A stretch of DNA of 64,000 nt from VXOI01 sp965197575 (GTDB lineage Bacteria; Chloroflexota; Dehalococcoidia; Lucifugimonadales; UBA3495). Both the position numbers and the translations under genes were made by a program. The stretch covers positions 1,798,001-1,862,000 of the forward strand of contig OZ240214.1 of assembly GCA_965197575.1 (NCBI GenBank), in the 5' to 3' direction. A model generated the notes under the pieces. That model did no database searches, had not been told where the DNA came from, and saw nothing but the letters and a program-made list of their open reading frames with translations. Positions 43,530 to 52,878 of the stretch are shown here, one piece after another; position 1 is the first letter of the stretch; every line of letters begins with the position of its first letter.

Positions 43530-44489
43530 TTAGGCGTAGCGAATCCTCGGGTCGAGCAGGCCGTAAGCGATGTCGACCAAGAGGTTCACAAAGAGAATCA
43601 GCGTAGCGATAACCAGCACTTCAACCTGGATCAGGGGATAGTCCCGTTGGAATATGCTCTCGACCAACAGGCGCCCCATCCCGGGAACCAGGAAGATGCT
43701 TTCGATGATGACTGTGCCGCCCATCAGCCGGGCCAATTGCCAGCCGGAGACTGTAAGCACCGGCAAGCAGGCGTTCTTGAGTCCGTGCAGGAAGATAACC
43801 ACCCGCTCGGCCAAGCCCTTCGACCGCGCGGTGCGGATGTAGTCTTCTCGCAGCACCTCCAGCATGGCTGACCGGGTTACCCGAGCCGTAAAGGCCAGAT
43901 TGTAGAAAGCCAGCGCCAACGCGGGAAAGACCATCTGTTGAAGGTTCTTTAGAGGATCGTCCCATAGCTCAGCATACCCCAACGGAGGAAGCCAGCCGAA
44001 CAGCGTCACGAGTAGGTAGATCACGAGCACCCCGACGACGAAGGTGGGCACACCTATCCCCGTGAATGAGATGAGGCCCGCCAAGTGATCGACGATGGTG
44101 TCTTGCTTGAGCGCTGCCAATACGCCCAATGGCACAGCCACCACAAAACTTAACAGCATCCCGATTAACGCCAGTTCCAGCGTAACCGGAATAGCCGGAC
44201 CCAGTTGGTCTATAACGGGGCGCTCGTAGAATATGGAATCACCCAGGTCGCCGCGCAGCACGCCCCAGATCCAGGAGCCGTACTGGACATGCACCGGCCG
44301 GTTGGTGCCCAGCCGCTCTTGCATCTCCGCGAGTTGTTCCTCGGTGAACGACCCCTCTCCGGACGGACCGATGAGCACCAAGAGGGCCGGGTCTCCCGGG
44401 ATGACCCTGATCACCGCGAAGACGATGATGGTCACGAGAATGAGGGTCGGGATCAACAGAAGGACCCTCTTGGCGATGTATTGATGCAT
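43530..44489 (-). CDS. Peptide ABC transporter permease (DppB/OppB type)
   Basis: A 319-residue permease. The N-terminal helix LLLIPTLILVTIIVFAVIRVIPGDPA is the DppB signature, followed by the EAA loop in LREDYIRTARSKGLAERVVIFLHGLKNA and GGTVIIESIFLVPGMGRLLVESIFQRDYPLIQ. It forms the translocation channel with the DppC-type gene just downstream. The length and motifs are complete. Confidence 0.93.
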   Translation of the reverse strand: MHQYIAKRVLLLIPTLILVTIIVFAVIRVIPGDPALLVLIGPSGEGSFTEEQLAEMQERLGTNRPVHVQYGSWIWGVLRGDLGDSIFYERPVIDQLGPAIPVTLELALIGMLLSFVVAVPLGVLAALKQDTIVDHLAGLISFTGIGVPTFVVGVLVIYLLVTLFGWLPPLGYAELWDDPLKNLQQMVFPALALAFYNLAFTARVTRSAMLEVLREDYIRTARSKGLAERVVIFLHGLKNACLPVLTVSGWQLARLMGGTVIIESIFLVPGMGRLLVESIFQRDYPLIQVEVLVIATLILFVNLLVDIAYGLLDPRIRYA

Positions 44490-44563
44490 TCAGCCTCCCG
44501 GCTATCGCCCTACGCAGTTGAGTCCATACCGTCCGCCCCAAGGCAAAGATAACGGGTGGAGGC

Positions 44564-46363
44564 TTACTCTTTGAACCAGATGTGTTCCAGCTTCATGCAA
44601 CAATTGACCAGTTCGGGGGCAGCCACAAATCCCCCGATCTTGTTGTTGACCACCCAGGCATGCTTCTTCCAGAAGAACTCGATGGCGTGCTTGGGCGTCT
44701 CGTACAGGAACAGTTCCAACTCCCGGAGCTTCTCGCGGCGGACAGCGGGGTCTTGCTCCTCGCTCTGGGACTGGAACAACTCCTCGTAGGTGGGATGGCT
44801 CCAGCGGCTCCAGTTCCAAGCGCCCTTCTCGTTGTAGACCTGCTGAAGGATATCCTCCGGGTCGGTGTTGATCAGACCGACGAACTGGGCCGCCATGTCC
44901 CATTCACCCTGGCGGTAAGCCTGTAAACCGGCGGCGCTTTCCATCAACCGCAGCTCAATGTCTTCGATGCCGAGGTTGTCCCGAAGCTGCTGCTTCATAA
45001 GCGTCCCCATGTCGGCGTAGACGGCCACCACGGTCCGTATGACCATGTCCATGTGGGGGAAGCCTTCACCGTTGGGGAAGCCGGCTTCGGCCAACAGACG
45101 CTGCGCCTCGGCCAGATCGTCCGGGTGTTTGTTGCCGTCAGCGTCAACCCGAAAGCCGGGGATCTCCAAAATCTCTTCGGGGGTCCTGGAGAAGGCCGGC
45201 GGGAAGGGAGAGCCGATGCTGTGCTCCAACGACCCTCCGACCGCCTCTATGATCTCTTGGCGGTCAATGGCCAGATATATGGCGCGGCGCACGTTGGGAT
45301 CGTCCAGCGGCGGATGCTGCACGTTCAGATTGGCCCACCCGATGATAGAGGCTGCTTCCCACCATATCGTCAGGATGTCAGCTCCATCCTCCTCCAACTG
45401 CAGGAACTCCTCCAGGATGAAGTCGCAGTAGGGGAAATTGCACATCATCACCTGTTCCGCCAAGAAGGCGGCGATAGCCCTGGAGTTGTCGACTATGATG
45501 TAGTTGTCGATGCCGTCGAAGTACGGCAGGTCCCCCTTGAAGTAGTCTTCGTTGCGGGTATAGCGGACCACGTCACCCTGTTTGAATTCCGTCGCCTTCC
45601 AGGGGCCTGAGCCCATAATGTTATCGAAGTTGTTGATTTCAATCCCGGCCGTGACGATATGCTCCGGCACGATTTTCATGTAATCGGAAGCCATGTAGGA
45701 AACAAACGCCGCTGCAGGGTACTTGAGGCTTACCTTCACCGTCGTCGGGTCCAATGCTTCAGCGCCGTCCACGTAGGTCCGAATAATACCGGCGCGGGGC
45801 CTAGGCTCCTCGGGCTCGATCATCCGGTTGATGCTCCAGGCCACGTCGGAGGCGGTCAGTTCCTCGCCGTCCCACCAACGTATATCGTCGTTGATGTGGA
45901 AGATGAAAGTGGTGCCTCCGTCTTGCCCTTCCCAGTCCTTGGCCAAGTCACCTATGATCTCGCCAGCCTTGATCGGATTCCATTGCAACACTTGGTTGTA
46001 GGACTTGGAAATGGCGGCCATGCTAGCGCCGGAGGGACTGCGATGGGGGTCCCAAACGCCAGGGTTGCCCACATGGTAGGCCTGCAAGACCCCACCGTGC
46101 TTGCCGCCCGGAGCGACGCCGATCCAGCCCGACGGTTCGGTCGCGGGAGCAGGTTCGGCAGTGGGAGCAGGGGCCTCGGATGTTTCGCCAGCGCGGGGGG
46201 CCGGAGCGGCGGTAGTGGCCGTCGGCGCCATCGCCTCGGCAGTCGGCTCATCCTGCTCGGGGGCGGTCGTGGCGGAGGAGCCGCAAGCGACCAAGAACAA
46301 TACGGTTGCCATAATCAAAGTCAGGGTAAACGCCTGTGGCCTTGCCAACCGTCGAAATAACAT
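44564..46363 (-). CDS. Extracellular solute-binding protein family 5 (lipoprotein)
   Basis: A 599-residue binding protein of the DppA/OppA family. It has a lipoprotein signal (LIMATVLFLVAC, cysteine near residue 27), then a Pro/Ala/Thr-rich linker to about residue 85 that would span the outer layer, and the substrate-binding domain with VWDPHRSPSG, DIRWWDGEELTASDVAWSINRM and AIYLAIDRQEIIEAVGG. It delivers peptides or other oligomers to the permeases downstream. GGAGGA precedes the ATG. Confidence 0.93.
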   Translation of the reverse strand: MLFRRLARPQAFTLTLIMATVLFLVACGSSATTAPEQDEPTAEAMAPTATTAAPAPRAGETSEAPAPTAEPAPATEPSGWIGVAPGGKHGGVLQAYHVGNPGVWDPHRSPSGASMAAISKSYNQVLQWNPIKAGEIIGDLAKDWEGQDGGTTFIFHINDDIRWWDGEELTASDVAWSINRMIEPEEPRPRAGIIRTYVDGAEALDPTTVKVSLKYPAAAFVSYMASDYMKIVPEHIVTAGIEINNFDNIMGSGPWKATEFKQGDVVRYTRNEDYFKGDLPYFDGIDNYIIVDNSRAIAAFLAEQVMMCNFPYCDFILEEFLQLEEDGADILTIWWEAASIIGWANLNVQHPPLDDPNVRRAIYLAIDRQEIIEAVGGSLEHSIGSPFPPAFSRTPEEILEIPGFRVDADGNKHPDDLAEAQRLLAEAGFPNGEGFPHMDMVIRTVVAVYADMGTLMKQQLRDNLGIEDIELRLMESAAGLQAYRQGEWDMAAQFVGLINTDPEDILQQVYNEKGAWNWSRWSHPTYEELFQSQSEEQDPAVRREKLRELELFLYETPKHAIEFFWKKHAWVVNNKIGGFVAAPELVNCCMKLEHIWFKE

Positions 46364-46547
46364 CGTCCATCCTCCGAAAACTGGGGCCTAACGAAGCATC
46401 CTTTCGTCTTCCGAATTACGTTTTAACGCTACTATCACTCTGTATATGTTCAGGTTAAGTATTCCATATGGAGTTTCTAATCACTAACTCCAGAGTCTTC
46501 AGTCTCAGACAAATATAAACCGCCGTCTCTACCGGACAATGGCTAGC

Positions 46548-46576
46548 AATATAGGCAAATATTCAAGGGGTGTCAA
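46548..46576 (-). promoter_or_regulatory. Sigma-70 promoter of the peptide ABC operon
   Basis: Reading leftward, TTGACA (46576-46571) and TATATT (46553-46548) are spaced by 17 bases, about 185 bp before the binding protein start. The surrounding 46364-46672 stretch is AT-rich and contains no gene; the long untranslated leader could hold a regulatory RNA, but no clear structure was seen. Confidence 0.75.
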
Positions 46577-46723
46577 CACATTTCATCGGGCCTCGCAATC
46601 TCAAATTCGGGCCACCGGCGCGGGGCAGACGCCGGCGCGTTCCGTTGAAGTGGGGAACCGCCTGCCATACAATTGAAGACAGCCCCGGACGGCCCGGAAT
46701 TATTGGGAGAAGGTGAATGCCGC

Positions 46724-46954
46724 GTGACTCAAGCTAGCGAACCGGACGTTATTCTGTATACCCATCCCGATTGCGCTTTTTCCGCCGCCGCCAAGATGGA
46801 CTACCGCAAGCGGAAAATCGCCTACACCGACGTGGACCTTTCCAAGGAGACGGACAAGATACCCGCGCTCTTGGCGCTGACCGGCGGAGAGCGGGTCACT
46901 CCGGTGATCGTCGACCACGGCACGGTCACGATCGGCTTCAAGGGCGGGACTTGA
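46724..46954 (+). CDS. Glutaredoxin-like protein with a single active-site cysteine
   Basis: A 76-residue thioredoxin-fold protein. The active site is THPDCAFSAAAKMDYRKRKI: one cysteine at residue 17 followed by Ser where glutaredoxins have the second Cys. It then has TGGERVTPVIVDHGTVTIGF. The pattern matches the UXX-star group, in which selenocysteine often replaces the Cys; here it is cysteine. GTG 46724 is supported by GAAGGTGA; a TTG at 46673 would add 17 residues. It precedes recA by 122 bp. Confidence 0.75.
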   Translation: MTQASEPDVILYTHPDCAFSAAAKMDYRKRKIAYTDVDLSKETDKIPALLALTGGERVTPVIVDHGTVTIGFKGGT

Positions 46955-47076
46955 GAGTTCTAGCCGGGCCGGTCGGCCCTGCTGAAATTACTGACAGTTG
47001 CTTATTGTTGCTCTCACGAGGGCCATGTTAGGATGCGGCCATGGTGACGTGCGGAATCGTGTAGAGGTTAGAGAGC

Positions 47077-48177
47077 ATGGACGAAAGCAAACGGGAATCA
47101 CTGGAAAGGACCCTCAGTTCCATCGAGAAGGACCACGGCAAGGGCGCAGTAATGCGCTTGGGGGAAATCAGCCACACCCTGGCCCTCGAGACCATTTCAA
47201 CAGGCTCGCTGTCGGTGGACCTGGCCTTGGGCACCGGGGGCATTCCCCGCGGGCGGGTAACCGAAATTTTCGGGGCTGAGTCGGCAGGCAAGTCCACGTT
47301 GGCCATCCACTTGATGGCCGAAACGCAGAAGGCGGGCGGCGTCGCCGCCTACATTGACGTGGAGCACGCCCTAGACCCGTCCTACGCCGACAACTGCGGC
47401 CTGGATCTTGACGAGTTGCTGATTGCCCAGCCGGACAGCGCCGAGCAGGCGTTGGACATCACCGAGCAGTTGGTGCGCAGCGGGGCTGTCGACGCGGTGG
47501 TGGTGGACAGCGTGGCCGCCCTCGTGCCCCAGGCCGAGATCGAAGGCGACATGGGCGACACTCACGTCGGCTTGCAGGCGCGGTTGATGTCCCAGGCGCT
47601 GCGCAAGCTCACCAGCACCATCCACAAGTCCAAGACCGCGGTCGTGTTCATCAACCAACTGCGGGAGAAGGTGGGCGTCACCTACGGCAGCCCGGAGGTA
47701 ACTCCGGGGGGCCGGGCGCTCAAGTTCTACAGTTCCGTCCGCATCGACCTGCGCCGGGTCGAGTCGATCAAGCAGGGTTCCGAGATCGTAGGCAACCGGG
47801 TCAAAGCCCGTATCGTCAAGAACAAGGTTGCCGCTCCCTTCAAGATCGCCGAGTTCGACATCATGTTCAATCAAGGGATCAGCAAGGTGGGCGACCTGCT
47901 GGAGATCGGGGCCAATCAAGGCATCGTCAAGAAGTCCGGGGCGTTCTATTCCTACGGCGAGACCCGGCTGGGCCAAGGCCGGGAAAACGCCAAGGAATTC
48001 CTACTGCAACACCCGGAGATCGCGGCATCCGTCGAGGGAAGGATCCGGGGCCACGCCAGTGCGCCGGAGCCAACCGAACCGTCGGAAGCGGTGGCGGACG
48101 CGCCTTCGCCGCTGGACAACCTTTCCGCGGACGGCAACGGACTGCCCGCCGTCGGCCTCTCCAACACCGACGACTAG
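47077..48177 (+). CDS. recA: Recombinase RecA
   Basis: A 366-residue RecA that forms filaments on single-stranded DNA for strand exchange and for the SOS response. Walker A is GAESAGKSTLAIHL near residue 67, Walker B VDAVVVDSVAALVPQAEIEGDMG near residue 142, and loop L2 FINQLREKVGVTYGSPEVTPGG near residue 190. The C-terminal 35 residues are an acidic, disordered tail. The stop overlaps the convergent gene by 4 bp. I see no clear LexA site upstream. Confidence 0.98.
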   Translation: MDESKRESLERTLSSIEKDHGKGAVMRLGEISHTLALETISTGSLSVDLALGTGGIPRGRVTEIFGAESAGKSTLAIHLMAETQKAGGVAAYIDVEHALDPSYADNCGLDLDELLIAQPDSAEQALDITEQLVRSGAVDAVVVDSVAALVPQAEIEGDMGDTHVGLQARLMSQALRKLTSTIHKSKTAVVFINQLREKVGVTYGSPEVTPGGRALKFYSSVRIDLRRVESIKQGSEIVGNRVKARIVKNKVAAPFKIAEFDIMFNQGISKVGDLLEIGANQGIVKKSGAFYSYGETRLGQGRENAKEFLLQHPEIAASVEGRIRGHASAPEPTEPSEAVADAPSPLDNLSADGNGLPAVGLSNTDD

Positions 48178-48683
48178 CGGAGCTTGATGTAGGCGATGTA
48201 GATCCCGACTACCAGGAACGTGAGGCCCCACAAGCCGCCCATGTATCCCGCGGCGGCGAGGTGGATCAGGAAGGCAATGATGACAGCCGCGGCGGCGGAC
48301 CACGAAAGCAGTATGCTCCGCTTACGGTTCACCGCCAGGCTGGTCAATTCCCCGGCGGCGAAGCCCACCACCAAGGCAAAGGCCGCCGATAAGAATGGGT
48401 GGCCGAAAAGGTTTGTGAACAGCACCCAAATAATGCCGCCGCCGAGGGCCACCGCCAACGCCACGGCCATTCCCCGGGTATAGTGCAGGGGCCGCACGTC
48501 GAAGGTGGGCAGCTTCTCGGTCTTGGCGCATTCGCGGCACCGGATTCCCACAGGCGCCTGCACCAGGCAATCAGTACAAATACTCTTATTGCAGTAGCTG
48601 CAGGATAGCCTCGTCTCTACTTCGGGGTGCCAGTTGCAAAAACTGACGCTGGCATCTTCCCCGGCTTGTTGCAAGTGCGCCAT
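48174..48683 (-). CDS. B-box-type zinc finger membrane protein
   Basis: A 169-residue protein. Residues 15-55 form a zinc-binding module with CNWHPEVETRLSCSYCNKSICTDC and CRECAK, like bacterial B-box zinc finger proteins. Residues 70-165 form three or four hydrophobic helices ending YIAYIKLR. Such proteins are common in Chloroflexota; function is unknown. The gene overlaps the recA stop by 4 bp at the 3' end and is the last gene of the leftward plsY-side transcript. Confidence 0.8.
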   Translation of the reverse strand: MAHLQQAGEDASVSFCNWHPEVETRLSCSYCNKSICTDCLVQAPVGIRCRECAKTEKLPTFDVRPLHYTRGMAVALAVALGGGIIWVLFTNLFGHPFLSAAFALVVGFAAGELTSLAVNRKRSILLSWSAAAAVIIAFLIHLAAAGYMGGLWGLTFLVVGIYIAYIKLR

Positions 48684-48723
48684 TACGGTCCGTCACACTC
48701 CTGTTTCGCCTTGAGGCTCACCC

Positions 48724-49413
48724 CTAACCGGCGGCCCCGGGCATACGCCTTACCCACTGCGCGCGGTCGTCCACGTCACGGTCTCGCACCAGTCTGTTCA
48801 AGAAAACCCTTCTCCGCGGCATGTCCTTGGGGAGCGGCGCCCAATTGGAGGACAGCCTCTTCAATACGACCACCGCCAGCAGGCCCAGGGTGAACCATAC
48901 CATCACCAGCCCGTCATGCACCAAAAAAGCCCATACCGGCAGCAACGCCAACGCGATCAAGACCCACAGACCGGAACTCTTGAAAACCACCCATCCGCCA
49001 ACCCCGATGACGACGCCGGCGGCCAGCAGAATCGGTGAGAAGGGGAGCAGGGTGCCCGCCGCCACCGCAAGGCCGCGGCCCCCTTGCAGCCTCAGCCAAG
49101 GCGACCAGTTGTTCGCCGCGATGGACAGGAGGGGCGGGCCTATTATAACCGGCCAGGTCCGCTCCCAGTCCAGCAAGTACAGAGCCGCCCATACCGGTCC
49201 CGCGCCTTTGACGAAGCCATCGAACAACCCGACCGGGAATACCCACTTCCTGCCGACGTGCTCAAAAACGTTCGATGCGCCGACGTTCCCGCTGCCATAC
49301 CTTCGGATGTCGATCTTTTTGACGAGTCTGCCGATGAGATAGGAGGTGGGAATCGACCCTGCCAAGAAAGCCCCTAAGTACAGGGCCACGATCTCGATTG
49401 CAGGAGCGTTCAT
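48724..49413 (-). CDS. plsY: Glycerol-3-phosphate acyltransferase PlsY
   Basis: A 229-residue PlsY with family motifs in order: AGSIPTSYLIGRL, YGSGNVGASNVFEHVG, GFVKGAGPVWAAL and LQGGRGLAVAAGTLLPF. Five to seven hydrophobic helices are visible. It acylates glycerol 3-phosphate for phospholipid synthesis. It overlaps the PHP gene by 4 bp (ATGA). The C-terminal tail of about 40 basic residues extends beyond a standard PlsY. Confidence 0.88.
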   Translation of the reverse strand: MNAPAIEIVALYLGAFLAGSIPTSYLIGRLVKKIDIRRYGSGNVGASNVFEHVGRKWVFPVGLFDGFVKGAGPVWAALYLLDWERTWPVIIGPPLLSIAANNWSPWLRLQGGRGLAVAAGTLLPFSPILLAAGVVIGVGGWVVFKSSGLWVLIALALLPVWAFLVHDGLVMVWFTLGLLAVVVLKRLSSNWAPLPKDMPRRRVFLNRLVRDRDVDDRAQWVRRMPGAAG

Positions 49414-50297
49414 GTTGCCCGCCGCGCCTCGCCTTCAGCCGGTTCTTGCTTGCGGAGACCGGCCTGTTCCGCCGCCGCAGCCTCCAGCCGCTCCACCGCA
49501 TCCGGTGACGGGCCCGATTTAACGCCCGGCAACAGCTCGCCCGTATTGCCTAGGCCGTGGTAATCGCTGCCGCCGCAGGGGATGAGACCGTACTGCCGGG
49601 ACAACCTCTCCAGCTTTCGTACTGTGTCGTCGTCGTATTGCGCGTAGTAGACTTCCATGCCGGAAAGCCCGGCTTGAGCCAGACTGGCCACGCCGCTCTC
49701 CATGTCGTTCATGTAGGCCGGGTGGGCCAAGACCGCCACACCGCCGACCCGGTGGATGATGCCCACCGCCTCTTCGGGGGTCAGCTTCACCCGCTCGACG
49801 TAGGCCAAGCCGTTGCGGCCCAAGTATTCGGGGAAGGCGTACTTGGGTTCCGAGCAATAGCCCGCTTCCACCATCGCCAAGGCGATGTGGGGCCGGCCAA
49901 CCGCGCCGTCTCCGGCCATTGCCTGCACCCGTTCCCATTCCAGGTGAATGCCCAAGGCGTCCAGCTTTTGCACCATCAACCGGGCGCGGTGGACGCGGCC
50001 ATCGCGGAAGACTCTCAGCTGCGCCTGAAAGTCTTCGTCGTGGTAATCGAGGAAGTAGCCCAGCACGTGGACCTCGTCGCCGGGCACGTCGGCGCTGAGC
50101 TCGATTCCCGGAATGATCCGCAGGCCGGGGAACTCCTCCGCGGCCTTAAAAGCTTCGGCAAGTCCTTCCGTGGTGTCGTGGTCGGTGACGGCGATGGTCT
50201 GCAAACCCTGGCGGGCCGCCAACCGCACCAACTCGGTGGGCGTGAGGCGTCCGTCCGAAGCCAGGGTGTGCAGGTGCAGGTCAACCTGGGCGGCCAT
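49410..50297 (-). CDS. PHP domain phosphoesterase
   Basis: A 295-residue PHP-domain metal-dependent phosphoesterase. The metal ligands are in VDLHLHTLASDG near residue 5, TIAVTDHDTTEGLAE near residue 33, GIELSADVPGDEVHVLGY and CGGSDYHG near residue 250. Homologues of this length include RNase AM/TrpH-like 3',5'-bisphosphate phosphatases, which remove nucleotides from RNA 5' ends. It starts directly after the ymdB stop and overlaps plsY, so it sits in the middle of one operon. Confidence 0.9.
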   Translation of the reverse strand: MAAQVDLHLHTLASDGRLTPTELVRLAARQGLQTIAVTDHDTTEGLAEAFKAAEEFPGLRIIPGIELSADVPGDEVHVLGYFLDYHDEDFQAQLRVFRDGRVHRARLMVQKLDALGIHLEWERVQAMAGDGAVGRPHIALAMVEAGYCSEPKYAFPEYLGRNGLAYVERVKLTPEEAVGIIHRVGGVAVLAHPAYMNDMESGVASLAQAGLSGMEVYYAQYDDDTVRKLERLSRQYGLIPCGGSDYHGLGNTGELLPGVKSGPSPDAVERLEAAAAEQAGLRKQEPAEGEARRAT

Positions 50298-51095
50298 CTA
50301 TTCCACCTTCCTGTCGATGCGTTCCACCGCCAACGCGGCGCCGGTATCGTCGTCGACCTCCACGAACACCGAATTGAGGGTGCAGGGGCCGCTGGCGACC
50401 GTCAGCTTGGTAGGCATCGAAGTCAAGAACCGCTCCAGCACCGAGTCTTTGTCGCTTCCGATTACTGACTCGGTGGGCCCGGTCATGCCGACATCGGTCA
50501 GGTAGGCAGTGCCGCCGGGCAGAATTCTGGCGTCCACGGTGCCCACATGGGTGTGGGTGCCGAATACGCCGCTGACCCGGCCGTCGAGGTACCAACCCAT
50601 AGCCTGCTTTTCCGACGTGGCCTCGGCGTGGAAGTCGACGATGATCATGGGGCTGTCCTCCTCCTCACGGATTTCGGCGAGGAGGCGGTCAGCGGTGCGG
50701 AAGGGGCAGTCCAAATTGGCCATGAACACCCTTCCCATCAGGTTCAGCACCGTTACGCCCCGGCGGCGCATATACCCCACGCCCGGCGCGTCGGGGTAGT
50801 TGGCCGGGCGCACCACCGGCAGCCCGGAGCCTTGAACGTCGTCCAGATATGGGATGATTTCCTTTTTGTCCCAAATATGGTTGCCGGAAGTGAGCACGTC
50901 CACGCCGGAATCCAGCAGGTCCGACGCCGTGTCCGCGGTGAGGCCATAGCCCCCGGCCGTGTTCTCCCCGTTGGCGATCACCAAGTCCAGCCCCTTCTCC
51001 CCCCTCAGCCCAGGAAGGAGGCGGCGGACCGCTTCCCGGCCCGGCTTCCCGATTACGTCTCCGATCATCAATATTCGCAAGTGACCGGTCCTCAC
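50298..51095 (-). CDS. YmdB-like metallophosphoesterase
   Basis: A 265-residue metallophosphoesterase of the YmdB/TIGR00282 family. Motifs are ILMIGDVIGKPGREAVRR near residue 8, VIANGENTAGGYGLT, LTSGNHIWDKKE, IIVDFHAEATSEKQAMG and GTHTHVGTVDARILPGGTAYLTDVGMTG. YmdB hydrolyses 2',3'-cyclic nucleotides and affects RNA turnover. It sits downstream of rny, as in Bacillus. The GTG at 51095 is used here; a TTG five codons later, with GTGAGGA ahead of it, is equally possible. Confidence 0.93.
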   Translation of the reverse strand: MRTGHLRILMIGDVIGKPGREAVRRLLPGLRGEKGLDLVIANGENTAGGYGLTADTASDLLDSGVDVLTSGNHIWDKKEIIPYLDDVQGSGLPVVRPANYPDAPGVGYMRRRGVTVLNLMGRVFMANLDCPFRTADRLLAEIREEEDSPMIIVDFHAEATSEKQAMGWYLDGRVSGVFGTHTHVGTVDARILPGGTAYLTDVGMTGPTESVIGSDKDSVLERFLTSMPTKLTVASGPCTLNSVFVEVDDDTGAALAVERIDRKVE

Positions 51096-51153
51096 CTTGG
51101 CCTGCTCGTTCTTGGGAGCGGGCCGATAGTTGGATTGTGGCAGATATTGGAAA

Positions 51154-51195
51154 GGGGGACACAGCAGCCGGGACGCTCCCGCTCCTGTGTCCCCC
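51154..51195 (-). terminator. Hairpin between rny and ymdB
   Basis: GGGGGACACAG (51154-51164) pairs perfectly with CTGTGTCCCCC (51185-51195), and a smaller CGGGA-based hairpin sits within the loop. It is located in the 199-bp gap, so it may partly separate the two transcripts. A further GC-rich hairpin follows around 51215. Confidence 0.65.
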
Positions 51196-51294
51196 GTTTG
51201 CTCCCCTAAAAGCGGCCCGGCGCCGCCGGGCGGATCGGCGGCTTTGGACCTTGGGGAAAGCCCTCCGGGTTGCCCCGGCGGTCTTGGGTCTAGC

Positions 51295-52821
51295 TTACCT
51301 GGCGTATTCCACGCTGCGCGTTTCCCGGATTACCGTAACCTTGATTTGACCGGGGAACACCAAGTCTTCCTCCACCTTTCGGGCGATGTTCCTGGCCAGC
51401 GTGGCTGCCTTGATGTCGTCCATGTCCTCCGGTTTGACCATCACCCGGACTTCACGCCCGGCCTGGATGGCAAAGGTGCGTTCGACGCCCTCGAAGCTGG
51501 CGGCTACAGCTTCCAACTCCCTCAGTCGCTTGACGTACAGTTCCAGCGACTCCTTGCGGGCCCCTGGGCGGGCGGCGCTGATGGCGTCGGCCGCGGCCAC
51601 CAAGAACGATTCGACGGTCTCGTGCTCGTCCCAGTGATGCTCCAGAATGCCCCGGTAGGAGCTATGATTGATGCCGTGCCGTTTGGCGACTTCCGCGCCG
51701 ATCTCGGCGTGGGGGCCGGAAACCTCGTGGGTCATGGCCTTGCCGATGTCGTGCAACAACCCGCCTGCCTTGGCGACCTGAACGTTCGCCCCGGACTCGG
51801 CGGCCAGCATACCGGCGAGCAGTCCCACTTCCACCGAGTGTTGCAGGACGTTTTCGCCGTAGCTATAACGGTACTTGAGTTGGCCCAGCAGCCGGACCAA
51901 TTCCGAGTCCAGCCCGCTGACCCCCACGTCGAAGGTGGCCTGTTCGCCGGCCTTCATAATGGTCTGCTCGATTTCGGTCTGGGCCCGGTTCACCATGTCT
52001 TCGATCCGGGCCGGCTGAATGCGGCCATCGGAGACCAGCTTTTCCAACGCCAGCCTGGCGACCTCGCGCCGGACCGGGTCGAAGCAGGACACCGTTACCG
52101 CCTCCGGGGTGTCGTCGATGATGACGTCTACTCCCGTGAGACCTTCGAGTGTCCGAATATTCCGTCCTTCGCGGCCGATGAGACGACCCTTCATCTCATC
52201 GTTGGGCAGAGATACGACCGAAGTGGTACTTTCGGAAACTACTTCCGAGGCGAGACGGTTGATAGCAACAGCGATGATTCGGCGAGCGTTTTCGTCGGCC
52301 CGGTCCTTGGTGTCCCGTTCCAACTCATAATACCGGCGGGCCAGGTCATGTTGCGCTTCTTCCTCGCCGCGCTTCACGACCAGTTCGCGGGCTTCGTCGA
52401 CGGATAGCCCGGCTATCCTCTCCAGGGCCTTCGACTGCTCCGCCCGCAACTGCCCTATTTCCTTGCGTTCCTCCTCGACCTTGGCCTCTTTAGCCGTGAG
52501 TTCGGCTTGCCGTTGCTCTTGCGCCTCGAGCTTGCGCTCGAGTTGCTCTTCCCGTTGCAGATGCCTGTTCTCTACACGGGTAAGCTCCCTGCGTTGCTCT
52601 TTGACTTCCGTCTCGGCTGTGTTCCGTAGCTTAAGCGCCTCTTCCTGTGCCCCCAGGAGGATGGTCCTGCTTTCCTCCTGAGCTTGGGCGACTACGCCTG
52701 AAGCGTTCTCATTGGCGGACTCCATCCGCGAGTCTTGGGCTTTAGATTTGAGAACGAGCCAAGCGGAAACCCCGATCCCTGCGGCCGCCAAGACGGCTAG
52801 GATTACGATGATAAACTCCAC
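51295..52821 (-). CDS. rny: Ribonuclease Y
   Basis: A 508-residue RNase Y, the membrane-tethered endonuclease that starts mRNA decay. It has one N-terminal helix (IIVILAVLAAAGIGVSAWLVL), a long coiled coil to about residue 195, the KH domain with LIGREGRNIRTLEGLTGVDVIIDDTPE, and the HD domain with VLQHSVEVGLLAGMLA and LLHDIGKAMTHEVSG. Paired with a ymdB-like gene downstream. A promoter is identified upstream at 52879-52908. Confidence 0.96.
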   Translation of the reverse strand: MEFIIVILAVLAAAGIGVSAWLVLKSKAQDSRMESANENASGVVAQAQEESRTILLGAQEEALKLRNTAETEVKEQRRELTRVENRHLQREEQLERKLEAQEQRQAELTAKEAKVEEERKEIGQLRAEQSKALERIAGLSVDEARELVVKRGEEEAQHDLARRYYELERDTKDRADENARRIIAVAINRLASEVVSESTTSVVSLPNDEMKGRLIGREGRNIRTLEGLTGVDVIIDDTPEAVTVSCFDPVRREVARLALEKLVSDGRIQPARIEDMVNRAQTEIEQTIMKAGEQATFDVGVSGLDSELVRLLGQLKYRYSYGENVLQHSVEVGLLAGMLAAESGANVQVAKAGGLLHDIGKAMTHEVSGPHAEIGAEVAKRHGINHSSYRGILEHHWDEHETVESFLVAAADAISAARPGARKESLELYVKRLRELEAVAASFEGVERTFAIQAGREVRVMVKPEDMDDIKAATLARNIARKVEEDLVFPGQIKVTVIRETRSVEYAR

Positions 52822-52878
52822 AGTATCACCTTCCCTTTCCGCCTGTTAGCCTGTTATGGAGCATTGACTCCCGGCTAC

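Noticed and set aside
46364..46672. Small gene or known ncRNA in the leader of the ABC operon
   Set aside because: No open frame with a ribosome binding site and no recognisable structure; only the promoter is supported.
51096..51294. Riboswitch or structured RNA in the rny-ymdB gap
   Set aside because: Only simple GC-rich hairpins were found, with no conserved riboswitch core; recorded as a terminator.
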